Below are positions 25,247-34,401 of a DNA stretch of 64,000 nucleotides, one piece after another. Source of the DNA: a bacterium c-19 (GTDB lineage Bacteria > Bacillota_I > Bacilli_A > Erysipelotrichales > Erysipelotrichaceae); assembly GCA_009917405.1 (NCBI GenBank), contig QZED01000001.1, positions 62,001 to 126,000 of the forward strand, written 5' to 3'. The notes below the pieces were generated by a model, which worked only from the letters and a program-made list of their open reading frames with translations, was not told the DNA's origin and made no database searches. Positions within the stretch are counted from its first letter, which is position 1. The number at the start of each line of letters is the position of its first letter. Made by a program: the position numbers and the translations under genes.

Positions 25247-27001
25247 ATGGATGAATTCATTACAAATATAAAAAATATTGTTACTACAGAAGTATTGGTA
25301 TATATCGCGATCGGTGTTGTTCTGTTAGTGATTCTCACGATCGTAATGGTGATGCTTCGACAGAAAAAAGCCAAGAAGGAACTGGATGAATTGGAATTGA
25401 AATACAATGCCTTAAAGAGTATTCCGCTGGCTTTTAAATTGAATAAAGCCGTTGCTCTTTCGCGGGTGAATCAGGAGATGGGACAGCGTGTTGAGGGCTG
25501 CAAGAACGATTTTGACATGGTGCAGGAAAAATTAAAGGAATGCAGCGTTATGTTAGCGGAAATCGATGATCTAGTCTATGTTCGCAAAACCAAGACGGCA
25601 AACCGTAAAATGTCAACATTGGTGAATCTATTGAATCAATGTGAAGAAAATGCCGGCAGGGTGAATGAAACATTGGATGAGGTATTGGAAAAAGAAAACG
25701 AACAGCGCGAGCAGATTAATAAGCTTAAAGAAGAATTTCGTACCGTTAAGAAAAAGATTACCGATAATCGCACGGCTTTCCATCAAGCCAATGAGCATTT
25801 GGAAATGGAAATTAATGCGATTGAAAAGATGTTCTCATTATTTGAAGAATGGATGTTTGCCTCTGAATTTAATAAGGCAGCCGATCAACAAGAGGAAATC
25901 TTGGCGACTATTCATCGTTTAGAGGATTTGATGCAGGTTCTTCCGGCTTTATATGAGCGTGCCAAAGGTGTATTACCGCGAGCAATCGATGAGGTCGGTT
26001 ATAATTATGCACAATGTAAAAACAAAGGTATTTATTTAGAGAATTTAGAGATTAAAAAGAATCTGGAAATTATTTCCGATATGCTGAAAGAGGATCTTAA
26101 TAAGCTGCGTAACGGTCAGGTTGAAAATGTCGAAGAAGACTTGAATGAATGTGAGAAGCGTTTGAATCAGCTTCAAGAGCAGATCGACAAAGAAGAAAAA
26201 GCATTTGATGAAGTATCAGGGAATGTGGATATTCTCTTTGACAGCATTAAGAGTGTAAATCAGGATGTAGAAACGATTGAGACTTTATACAATCGCGTTT
26301 ATGAGCGATTTGGCTTTGAAAACTGGACAGAGCGATTAAAGGAAACTAATGAGCGCTTAAGTGTTTTAAATGATATGAAGCGTAAATTAGAAAAAATCAT
26401 TTTGGAAAAATCAGTGCCTTATACAACAGTTTTAATTTCTTATAAGGAATTAGATCAAAGCAATACAATCTTTGTCGATGAAGTTGCTAAGATGAAGGTG
26501 AAGTTAGAGACTGCATGCAGTGATGAAGAGCGGGCAAAGAAGCAGCTTGTGAAGTTGCAGTTGATTGTAAATGAAATTCATGTGAAAATGTCGAAGCATC
26601 GCTTGCCAAGCGTATCACAAAAATACAAGGATGATTTGCATAAAGCTAAAAATATGATAAAGGATATTTCTTGTATTTTAAATAATACGCCGTTAGATGT
26701 GAAGCGTTTAAACAGTGAACTGCGCAATGCGATTGATTATATTTATACTTTATATAATAGTGTGAATAATTTAGTCGGTATGGCAATTATGGTTGAAAAT
26801 ACGATTGTATTCGGTAATCGTTATCGATCCAGTTATCCAGAAATTGATTCTGAATTGACTCGTTGTGAATTATGCTTCCGTAACGGGCAATATACAAAGG
26901 CTTTGAAAATCGGTATTCAGGCGATTGAAAAAATGCATCCGGGAGCTTATGAAAATTTAATCAGTAAAAAAGATGCAGCAGTGATGAATCAGGTGGCATA
27001 A
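25247..27001 (+). CDS. ezrA: Septation ring formation regulator EzrA
   Basis: 584 residues. EzrA is a membrane-anchored inhibitor of FtsZ ring formation at wrong sites and also links to wall synthesis. One N-terminal membrane helix (residues ~12-35, VLVYIAIGVVLLVILTIVMVM) with an outside N-terminus, then spectrin-like coiled-coil repeats to the end. The QNR-type patch and the final segment FRNGQYTKALKIGIQAIEKMHPGA are typical. The order ezrA-iscS-thiI is conserved from B. subtilis. Confidence 0.93.
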   Translation: MDEFITNIKNIVTTEVLVYIAIGVVLLVILTIVMVMLRQKKAKKELDELELKYNALKSIPLAFKLNKAVALSRVNQEMGQRVEGCKNDFDMVQEKLKECSVMLAEIDDLVYVRKTKTANRKMSTLVNLLNQCEENAGRVNETLDEVLEKENEQREQINKLKEEFRTVKKKITDNRTAFHQANEHLEMEINAIEKMFSLFEEWMFASEFNKAADQQEEILATIHRLEDLMQVLPALYERAKGVLPRAIDEVGYNYAQCKNKGIYLENLEIKKNLEIISDMLKEDLNKLRNGQVENVEEDLNECEKRLNQLQEQIDKEEKAFDEVSGNVDILFDSIKSVNQDVETIETLYNRVYERFGFENWTERLKETNERLSVLNDMKRKLEKIILEKSVPYTTVLISYKELDQSNTIFVDEVAKMKVKLETACSDEERAKKQLVKLQLIVNEIHVKMSKHRLPSVSQKYKDDLHKAKNMIKDISCILNNTPLDVKRLNSELRNAIDYIYTLYNSVNNLVGMAIMVENTIVFGNRYRSSYPEIDSELTRCELCFRNGQYTKALKIGIQAIEKMHPGAYENLISKKDAAVMNQVA

Positions 27002-27003
27002 GC

Positions 27004-28134
27004 ATGATATATTTTGATTATGCTTCTACGACACCGTTGAATCAAGAGGTGCTTTCTGCTTACACAAAGCTTTTGCAGCAAGTTTATGCGAATGCGGATT
27101 CGCTGCATGCGCCGGGTCGGGAAGCGCAGCGATTAATGGAAAAAAGCCGTGCACAAATTGCACAGCTTTTGTCTGTTAAGGCAGATGAAATTTTGTTCAC
27201 ATCTTGTGCTAGTGAAGCAAACAGCACAGCAATCAAAGGTTTTGCACTGGCTAATCGTCATCGCGGCAATCATATTATCACGACTTGCGTTGAGCATTCA
27301 AGTGTGCTGAAGGCGTTTGCGCAGCTGGAAGCGGAATTCGGATTTAAGATTGATTACTTACCGGTGACAAAAAAAGGAATTGTGAATGCAGAGCGACTTC
27401 ATCAGTTATTGAATAAAGATACAATTCTTGTTTCACTTATGTATGTGAATAATGAAACAGGGGCGGTAAATCCAGTGATTGAACTATGTGAATACATTCA
27501 TCAACATTCACGCGCAATGGTTCATGTAGACTGTGTGCAGGCACTCGGTAAGCTGAGTATCCCTTTGTCATGTATTGATATGGCGACATTCAGCGCCCAT
27601 AAAATATACGGATTAAAAGGCAGTGCTTTTTTATACAAGCAACGAAATATAAAGCTGTTGCCGCTGATCAACGGCGGGCAACAGGAACAGGGAATCAGAG
27701 GCGGAACTTCTAACGCTCCTGCGAATATCGTTTTGGCAAAGACCTTACGACTCGCACTGGAGAAGCAAGATGAGCATTATGCGTATGTTCGCTCGCTTCG
27801 CGATGATTTATGCGCAAAGCTTCAAGCGATGGAGAATGTACAGATTCATTCCAATGACCTGTGTGTTCCGCATATTGTGAATGCTTCCTTTTTGAATGTA
27901 GGCAGTGAGATTATGCTGAATGCATTAGACGAGCGTGGCTTTTGCGTCTCGGCTCAAAGCACCTGTTCTTCTCGCAGTAAAGCGCATTCTTATGTTCTTG
28001 CGGCGATGGGATTGGGTGAGCACATCGCCACTCATTCAATACGAATTTCACTATCGCATTTGACCACAGCGGATGAAGTGAATCAGCTGATTCAGGCATT
28101 AAAGGAGATTAATCATGATTATGGAACCGAATAA
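27004..28134 (+). CDS. Cysteine desulfurase (IscS/NifZ type)
   Basis: 376 residues, PLP-dependent class V aminotransferase fold. Takes sulfur from cysteine and passes it as persulfide. The PLP lysine is in FSAHKIYGLKG (near residue 200), the cofactor His in TTCVEHSSVLKAF, and the persulfide cysteine in SAQSTCSSRSKAHS. The gene starts 2 bases after ezrA and overlaps thiI by 20 bases. In this setting (NifZ of B. subtilis) the desulfurase supplies sulfur to ThiI for 4-thiouridine in tRNA, so the same partnership is likely. Confidence 0.93.
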   Translation: MIYFDYASTTPLNQEVLSAYTKLLQQVYANADSLHAPGREAQRLMEKSRAQIAQLLSVKADEILFTSCASEANSTAIKGFALANRHRGNHIITTCVEHSSVLKAFAQLEAEFGFKIDYLPVTKKGIVNAERLHQLLNKDTILVSLMYVNNETGAVNPVIELCEYIHQHSRAMVHVDCVQALGKLSIPLSCIDMATFSAHKIYGLKGSAFLYKQRNIKLLPLINGGQQEQGIRGGTSNAPANIVLAKTLRLALEKQDEHYAYVRSLRDDLCAKLQAMENVQIHSNDLCVPHIVNASFLNVGSEIMLNALDERGFCVSAQSTCSSRSKAHSYVLAAMGLGEHIATHSIRISLSHLTTADEVNQLIQALKEINHDYGTE

Positions 28135-29332
28135 AACGATTGTATATGACCATATACTGGTACGCTACGGGGAACTGTCCACTAAAGGCAAAAATAAAAA
28201 GGATTTTATTAAGCGATTATTAACCAATGTGAAAAATGCTCTGCGTGATTTCGAAAAGTTGAGTTATGAGCGAACTCATGATCGCTTGTATATTTTACTG
28301 AACGGAGAGGATGCGCAGGCAGTCGCAGAGATTCTCCGACATGTTTTCGGAATCAGTTCCTTTTCCTTTGCGATTCGTATTCCGTCCGATATTACATCGA
28401 TGATCGAAACCGGATTACAGGTAGCGAAAAATGCAGAGGGAACTACGTTTAAAATTGAAACAAGGCGCAGTGATAAGCGATTTGCGATGATCTCTGATGA
28501 AGTGAATCGTGCGGTTGCGAGTGAGATTTTAAGAAATACGGAATGGAAGGTCAATGTTAAACAGCCTGATTTGCGTATTCAGATTGAAATACATGAACAA
28601 TTTACTTATGTAATGACTGGAAGAATGCAGGGAGCCGGTGGTTATCCAGTTGGTGTCGGAGGAAAAGCGGTCGTAATGCTTAGCGGCGGTATCGATTCCC
28701 CAGTTGCGGCTTATTTGACCATGAAGCGCGGAGTTGCGCTTGAATGTATCCATTACGCTTCACCGCCTTATACATCGGCGCGAGCGCAGGAAAAGGTAAT
28801 CGAGCTGGCGCGGTTGGTTTCGCGTTATCAAGGTCATTTACGAGTGCATATCGTTCCCTTTACTGAACTGCAGTTGGCGATTTATCAAAATTGCGATGAA
28901 TCCTATGCAATTACGATTATGCGCAGAATGATGTATCGTATTGCCGAGCGTATTGCGAATCAATGTCATGCATTGGCAATCGTAAACGGGGAAAGCATCG
29001 GTCAGGTAGCTTCGCAAACATTGGAAAGTATGGGTGTAATTAACGAAGTAACGAAAATGCCGGTAGTTCGTCCAGTTGCGACAATGGATAAAATTGAAAT
29101 AATAAATTTGGCTCGTAAAATCAGTACTTATGAAACAAGTATCTTACCGTTTGAGGATTGCTGCACCATCTTTACTCCGAAAAATCCGGTAACTAAGCCG
29201 ACGCTCGCAAAAGCGTTGAAAATGGAATCACGTTTTGATTTCAGCGACTTATTAGATCAATGTGTAGAAAATGTCACGACCATGGATGTTTATCCGAAGA
29301 GTGAAGATCAAGCAGATGAAGATCTGTTTTAA
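28115..29332 (+). CDS. thiI: tRNA sulfurtransferase ThiI (4-thiouridine synthase)
   Basis: 405 residues: N-terminal ferredoxin-like and THUMP domains (ILVRYGELSTKGKNKKDFIKRL; RVEI-type core near 60-165) and the PP-loop AANH ATPase with VVMLSGGIDSPVAAYL near residue 190. It adenylates U8 of tRNA and installs sulfur. The C-terminal rhodanese domain of the E. coli enzyme is absent, as is usual in Bacillota, which fits the special cysteine desulfurase next to it. ATG at 28115 lies 6 bases after AAAGGAG and inside the end of the preceding gene. Confidence 0.95.
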   Translation: MIMEPNKTIVYDHILVRYGELSTKGKNKKDFIKRLLTNVKNALRDFEKLSYERTHDRLYILLNGEDAQAVAEILRHVFGISSFSFAIRIPSDITSMIETGLQVAKNAEGTTFKIETRRSDKRFAMISDEVNRAVASEILRNTEWKVNVKQPDLRIQIEIHEQFTYVMTGRMQGAGGYPVGVGGKAVVMLSGGIDSPVAAYLTMKRGVALECIHYASPPYTSARAQEKVIELARLVSRYQGHLRVHIVPFTELQLAIYQNCDESYAITIMRRMMYRIAERIANQCHALAIVNGESIGQVASQTLESMGVINEVTKMPVVRPVATMDKIEIINLARKISTYETSILPFEDCCTIFTPKNPVTKPTLAKALKMESRFDFSDLLDQCVENVTTMDVYPKSEDQADEDLF

Positions 29333-29368
29333 ATTCAATCATTATAATAATGAATGCTTTATCAAGGA

Positions 29369-29402
29369 AACGGCGTATGATGTAAAAATACGCTGTTTTT
29401 TC
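29369..29402 (+). terminator. ezrA-iscS-thiI terminator
   Basis: AACGGCGTAT (29369-29378) with ATACGCTGTT (29388-29397; one G-U), then Ts. Confidence 0.8.
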
Positions 29403-29423
29403 GTTCACAATTAAAATAATGAA

Positions 29424-29452
29424 TTGCGCTTTCCTCATATTTGTGATACGAT
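29424..29452 (+). promoter_or_regulatory. Sigma-A promoter of the M23 peptidase gene
   Basis: TTGCGC (29424-29429), 17 bases, TACGAT (29447-29452). Confidence 0.55.
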
Positions 29453-29477
29453 GTTAAGAGTATAAGAAGGTGTCTGA

Positions 29478-30995
29478 ATGAAGAAATCATTTTCGATATT
29501 GCTTACAATCATTTGTTGCGTTGCGACAATGCCATTGTTTCCGATTTATGCGAATGAATATGAAGGATCGGAAGATGAATGGCTGAAAAAATGTAGTACG
29601 GCACAGGATAGTGAAGAAGCCGCAAATGATTGTAAAAAATTTAAAGAGCACTATAATCAAAAAACAAATAATCTGAATGATCAGATCGCCGATATGAAAA
29701 AGACAAGTGAGCAGCTAGAATCGGATCTTTCCAATATCAGTGAATTAATTGCTCAGCTTGATAAACAAATCAAGGGCTTGAATGAACAGCTGAAAATAGC
29801 GGAAGAAAGTATCAGTAATATACGTGCTTCCATGATTCAGCTTGATACCAAAATGGCAGAGAAGCAGGAAGAAATTTCCATACTTGATCAACAGATCAAA
29901 AAGCGAATGGAATCCGAACAAGTGAATATTGGGACAAACCGTTATATCGATATGTTAATGGGAGCGACCGATTTAATGGATATTGTACAGTTGATTGAAG
30001 GAATCAATCTGATTACGGAAAACGATCAGTTACAAATGGATGAGGCTGCTCAGATGCGGGCGGAATATCAGCTTCAAAAAGAGGAACAGCAGCGGCTCAG
30101 TGATGATCTGAAGGAACAGGTAAATGCCAATGAAGCGCTGAAGCAGGCAGCAGAAGCCGGAAAAAAGGAACAAAGCAAGCTTTATCAATCTTTTTATGCT
30201 AAGGAACAGGAAGTAAAAAGAGAAATGGAGAATGCACAGGCGAGTGCTTCAGATATGCAAGGCGCATTAGCTTCTATTAATACCAATGTAAGAGATGATA
30301 TTTTCCAACAGCCTAGCAAGCCGTCAAGCGATGAGAATAAACCGGACAATAAACCGAGCGGTCAACCGAATGATGACGATTCAGTGCAGCCTGATGAAAC
30401 ACCCGATAATTCCGGAGAAACACCTGATGATACACCGAGCGGGAATGCTTCGTTTATAAAACCGATTTCTTATCCTCTCTATGCTGGAACGTGGTATTAT
30501 CCGAGTGATCCGTGGGATACGCGTCTATATGAGCATATCGGCGCTGATTATTCAGGACCGATCGGTGCGCCGATTGTAGCGCCTGCACGCTCCATAGTTT
30601 TATATGCGAATGATCCTTATCCGAGCGATCAATACGGACCGAGCTTAGGCTGGCCGCGCGGCGGATCCAATACAATTGAGCTGTTGACGCAGGTAAATGG
30701 TACTACGTATGCTATTTCGTTTTTTCATCTTGCGAAGGGAATACTAGTATCACCTGGTGATATTGTGGAACAGGGCCAGACGATTGCCTATTCCGGTGCC
30801 AGTGGTAATGTGACCGGACCGCATCTTCATATCGAGCTAGTAAACCTCGGTACTATGAGCATTACCGAAGCACAGTCGCGATTTGCACAAAACGCTGATT
30901 TCGGATGGGGAAGCGGATGGACAGTTGCATCGGCTTGTTCCAATCGCGGTTATACACCTTGTCGGGAGCGACCTGAGGAATATTTTGGTTATTAA
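29478..30995 (+). CDS. Secreted coiled-coil M23 peptidase (PcsB/EnvC-like)
   Basis: 505 residues. A signal peptide (residues 1-25, ending IYANEYEG) is followed by a long coiled coil (~45-270), a low-complexity linker rich in Pro, Asp and Ser (~275-325) and an M23 domain (~350-480). Zinc ligands are visible as EHIGADYSG (HxxxD) and GPHLHIEL (HxH); the additional His is in ISFFHLAKGI. Such proteins cut peptidoglycan cross-bridges during division and are often controlled by FtsEX through the coiled coil; FtsEX is not in this window. The extra C-terminal stretch after HLH contains two cysteines (ACSNRGYTPC). Confidence 0.88.
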   Translation: MKKSFSILLTIICCVATMPLFPIYANEYEGSEDEWLKKCSTAQDSEEAANDCKKFKEHYNQKTNNLNDQIADMKKTSEQLESDLSNISELIAQLDKQIKGLNEQLKIAEESISNIRASMIQLDTKMAEKQEEISILDQQIKKRMESEQVNIGTNRYIDMLMGATDLMDIVQLIEGINLITENDQLQMDEAAQMRAEYQLQKEEQQRLSDDLKEQVNANEALKQAAEAGKKEQSKLYQSFYAKEQEVKREMENAQASASDMQGALASINTNVRDDIFQQPSKPSSDENKPDNKPSGQPNDDDSVQPDETPDNSGETPDDTPSGNASFIKPISYPLYAGTWYYPSDPWDTRLYEHIGADYSGPIGAPIVAPARSIVLYANDPYPSDQYGPSLGWPRGGSNTIELLTQVNGTTYAISFFHLAKGILVSPGDIVEQGQTIAYSGASGNVTGPHLHIELVNLGTMSITEAQSRFAQNADFGWGSGWTVASACSNRGYTPCRERPEEYFGY

Positions 30996-31005
30996 TGAAA
31001 AAGTA

Positions 31006-31036
31006 TAAAAAACTCATTTTTACATGAGTTTTTTAG
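31006..31036. terminator. Bidirectional terminator
   Basis: AAAAAACTCAT (31007-31017) and ATGAGTTTTTT (31024-31034) form an 11-bp stem with A and T tracts on both sides, serving the converging M23 and ATPase genes. Confidence 0.85.
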
Positions 31037-31041
31037 TTTGC

Positions 31042-33399
31042 TTATTTTTCTGTCGCATTTGTGATGCGATTTTTAATCTTTTCAAGTCGTTGTAAACGGA
31101 AAAACACCAAATTGATTATAATCGGTATAGTAAATACTCCTGCCATCGTACATGCAAAAGAGAATAGATCAAGATGAACGATCATAAACAAGTCCGGTAA
31201 AAATACAATCGCTAAAATAAATAAAAGGGTCATCATCAGAAAGACGATACGGCGCTGCTTGGTAAACGGCATAGAAATACGCTGTAATACGGTCAGTGAA
31301 CAGGCCGCGGTCAAGATCACACACATTGTTGTTCTGACTTCATCGCTGTAATTAAAAACGGTGGTAAATAATGAAACCAACAGGGTTGCACATACAACCA
31401 TAATCGCACCGGGTGCCGCTTGTGAAAGCACATTGAGGACGAAATTTCCTTTGATTCGATTATGATTCGGCTCCAGTGCCAAAAAGAAAGAGGGGATGCC
31501 GACTGTCAGTGATGAGATCAAGGTCAGTTGAATCGGTACGAACGGATAGCGGCTGTTTAAAAACAAGGTGAGAATTGCAAGAATCAGTGAAAAGATTGTT
31601 TTTACTAAAAACAAGGATGCGGCGCGTTGAATATTATTAATAACTCTTCTGCCTTCATTTACAATTAACGGCATGTGCTTAAAATTATTGTCTAACAGCA
31701 CAAGGTTTGCGATATTTTTGGCTGCCTCGCTGCCTTGTGCAACGGCAATTGAGCAGTCAGCTTCCTTTAATGCCATAACATCATTCACACCGTCTCCGAT
31801 CATGGCGGTTGTATGCTTTTCATCTTTTAGCGCTTGAATGATCAGTTTTTTCTGCTTCGGTGTTACACGTCCGAATACGCTGTAGTGTTTAACGGCTTCC
31901 GGGATATCTTCATCTTCTATAACAGAGGCATCGATATATGCATGTGCGTTATTTAAGCCTGCCTTACGGGCAATTTCATGGACCGTTATTGGATCATCAC
32001 CGCTGATGATTTTAATATCAACGCCTTGTGATGCAAAATAAGCAAGTGTTTTGGGAGCTTCTTCGCGAATCGGATCACTTAACAAAAGTAATCCGATCAC
32101 ATGATTGTTTTCCGGCAGTTCTCCGTCGATGATCATCGCATCGTTTTCGGCAATCGTAATGACGCGATAGCCTTCTTTGGCGTAGCGTTCAATTTGAGCT
32201 TCGATCATCTCGTCTTTTTTTACCTTTAAATATTCATAAGCACCCATGCTGTAGGTATGTGAAAAGATAGAAACAGCACTATACTTGCGTTCACTGGAAA
32301 AGGGAATAGTGACGGCATTGTCTGCTCGTTTACATTCTTCAAGATAACTGCGTATTGCCTGTGCCGTCGAATTATCATCCTCAAGTGTTCCCATCATATA
32401 ACTTAAAAGCTCCTTACAGCTTGTGTTTGTATAATCGATAATACTTTCTACCTGCATACTGCCTTTGGTAATCGTTCCGGTCTTGTCCAAACACAGCGTA
32501 TCAACTCGTGCCAAGGTCTCAATGCAGTACAATTCCTGCACTAAAGTATGATGCTTTGCTAAATTAATCGATCCTACAGCTAACGCCACACTGGTAAGCA
32601 GTACAAGACCTTCCGGAATCATTCCGATGAGTGCCGATACGGTAGGGACAACCGACTCCGCAAATGAATAGTCCAATAAATAATATTGCTTTAAAAACAA
32701 GAGAATTCCGATCGGAATTATGGCGATGCCGATATATTTGATGATAAAATTCAGTGAATCACGCAGTTCGCTTTTATGCTTTTTCAGCACCTTTGCTTCT
32801 TTCATAATTCTTGAGGCATAATTCTCAGCTCCGACATGTTCCACCTGTGCATAAGCACTGCCTGCCAAAATATAGCTACCGGAATAGATGAAATCGCCTT
32901 GCTTTTTTACAATAACATCGGATTCACCATTCACATTGCTTTCATTTAATTCCAATCTGCCTTCCTTGATGATTGCGTCACTGCATATTTGCGCACCGCT
33001 TTTTAATACCATAATATCATCTAACACAAGCTCTTCCATATGTATTTCGCACAGTGCTCCCGATCGCATGACTGAAATTTTAGATTCATTGATTAAGGAA
33101 AGTTTATCCAGTACTCTCTTAGAACGAATTTCTTGAAAAATACCGATAGTAAGATTGCTTACTGCGACTCCGAGGAACATCAGATTGCGATAGGATCCTA
33201 CATAGATAATCAGTCCTGCCAAGATCGCATTGATCAGGTTAAACAGTGTACATATATTATCCTTGAATATTTCCTGATATGATTTTGTGATTCGCTTTAC
33301 TTGTTCATTATGCAGCTGATCACTCATTCGTTGTGCTACCTGTTGTTCATCTAAACCGTAATGTATTTCAGGATTATATCGTTTGATTTCTTCACTCAT
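31042..33399 (-). CDS. Cation-transporting P-type ATPase (CtpE-like)
   Basis: 785 residues. Phosphorylation motif CLDKTGTITKG near residue 306, TGES-like actuator motif NVNGESD, and hinge MIGDGVNDVMALKEAD are intact. The TM4 motif is MIPEGLVLL, the PEGL type seen in P2-like pumps and in CtpE of mycobacteria, which imports calcium. There is no CPC heavy-metal motif or N-terminal metal-binding domain. About ten membrane helices are expected, two at the N-terminus, two around 215-285, the rest at the end. The exact ion is uncertain; calcium is only suggested by family. Monocistronic on the minus strand. Confidence 0.85.
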   Translation of the reverse strand: MSEEIKRYNPEIHYGLDEQQVAQRMSDQLHNEQVKRITKSYQEIFKDNICTLFNLINAILAGLIIYVGSYRNLMFLGVAVSNLTIGIFQEIRSKRVLDKLSLINESKISVMRSGALCEIHMEELVLDDIMVLKSGAQICSDAIIKEGRLELNESNVNGESDVIVKKQGDFIYSGSYILAGSAYAQVEHVGAENYASRIMKEAKVLKKHKSELRDSLNFIIKYIGIAIIPIGILLFLKQYYLLDYSFAESVVPTVSALIGMIPEGLVLLTSVALAVGSINLAKHHTLVQELYCIETLARVDTLCLDKTGTITKGSMQVESIIDYTNTSCKELLSYMMGTLEDDNSTAQAIRSYLEECKRADNAVTIPFSSERKYSAVSIFSHTYSMGAYEYLKVKKDEMIEAQIERYAKEGYRVITIAENDAMIIDGELPENNHVIGLLLLSDPIREEAPKTLAYFASQGVDIKIISGDDPITVHEIARKAGLNNAHAYIDASVIEDEDIPEAVKHYSVFGRVTPKQKKLIIQALKDEKHTTAMIGDGVNDVMALKEADCSIAVAQGSEAAKNIANLVLLDNNFKHMPLIVNEGRRVINNIQRAASLFLVKTIFSLILAILTLFLNSRYPFVPIQLTLISSLTVGIPSFFLALEPNHNRIKGNFVLNVLSQAAPGAIMVVCATLLVSLFTTVFNYSDEVRTTMCVILTAACSLTVLQRISMPFTKQRRIVFLMMTLLFILAIVFLPDLFMIVHLDLFSFACTMAGVFTIPIIINLVFFRLQRLEKIKNRITNATEK

Positions 33400-33565
33400 C
33401 CCATCACTTCCGTTTTCTATGATTCGTAACAGTTATATTATAACAAGAAATCAATGATTCTTAACTAACATTTTAGTAATTTTATTAAAAAATTGAGTTC
33501 TATTCAAGTAAATGCAGATATTGCCGAAAACTTGCGATACATATACTTAATAAAGCTTAAGCAGA

Positions 33566-33596
33566 AATAAAAAAGAAGCTTTCAAATTCAGCTTCT
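33566..33596 (-). terminator. plsY terminator
   Basis: On the minus strand AGAAGC and GCTTCT enclose about 11 bases, then a T run. Confidence 0.75.
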
Positions 33597-33619
33597 CTCG
33601 ATTATGAATGATTGGTAAA

Positions 33620-34231
33620 TTACATCCAAGTGATCTTGCTTTCTTTATGATTTTTAATCTTTATGATATTAGCGCGATGACGATAGATCACTAATACAGT
33701 AAGCAGCCAGCTTGCGGCTGTGATTATGAGTTCATTCTGCATACAGGTGATGTAAATACTGGATACAAGCGCCATTCCCATACTGGCAAGCGATACCATT
33801 TTAAACAGATACAGCAGTAAAAAGAAGGCAATCAGCGGCACAATAATAAACCAAATGCTGTGAAATGTGAAAATCGCTGTCGATAAGAGAAAGCCAACTA
33901 AGGTAGCCGCAGCTTTACCGCCTTTAAAGTGCGCAAAGATCGGATAACAGTGTCCGAAGGCAGCCGCAACACCTGCCCAAATACTCATTTCCTGATTATC
34001 GAAGCCGACCGAAACGATCGCAACCGCCAAAATCACTTTCACAATATCTAAGAGAATTGTCGCAATGCCGGCTTTTTTTCCTAATACACGTCCGGCGTTG
34101 GTTCCGCCTAAATTGCCGGAGCCAAACTCTCTGACATCGGTATGATAAAACAATTTACCGATTACAAGGGCAAAGGGAATAGATCCCAATAAGTAACCGA
34201 TTCCTATATATAACACGATCATCCAATCCAT
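33620..34231 (-). CDS. plsY: Glycerol-3-phosphate acyltransferase PlsY
   Basis: 203 residues, integral membrane enzyme that transfers acyl from acyl-phosphate to glycerol-3-phosphate, the first step of phospholipid synthesis. Diagnostic motifs: GYLLGSIPFALVIGK, REFGSGNLGGTNAGRVLGKKAG and FGHCYPIFAHFKGGKAAAT. About five membrane helices. The ATG at 34231 follows GAGGTG with 6-base spacing; an upstream in-frame GTG at 34240 overlaps that site. Divergent from parE-parC, an arrangement also found in streptococci. Confidence 0.95.
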   Translation of the reverse strand: MDWMIVLYIGIGYLLGSIPFALVIGKLFYHTDVREFGSGNLGGTNAGRVLGKKAGIATILLDIVKVILAVAIVSVGFDNQEMSIWAGVAAAFGHCYPIFAHFKGGKAAATLVGFLLSTAIFTFHSIWFIIVPLIAFFLLLYLFKMVSLASMGMALVSSIYITCMQNELIITAASWLLTVLVIYRHRANIIKIKNHKESKITWM

Positions 34232-34312
34232 ATTTTTCACCTCTGTGCTTTATTTTATCATGCTTTTTCAATGAATAAAAGGCAAATTACCATTTTTATA
34301 TGAAAAGGGTTC

Positions 34313-34341
34313 TTGCGAAAAGCGTAGAAATTTGGTAAGAT
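34313..34341 (+). promoter_or_regulatory. Sigma-A promoter of parE-parC
   Basis: TTGCGA (34313-34318), 17 bases, TAAGAT (34336-34341). Confidence 0.6.
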
Positions 34342-34401
34342 AAAATAGGTTAAGTGGTGCGATAAGCCCACTTTTTACATGATATATAGGAAGGTGAAGC
34401 T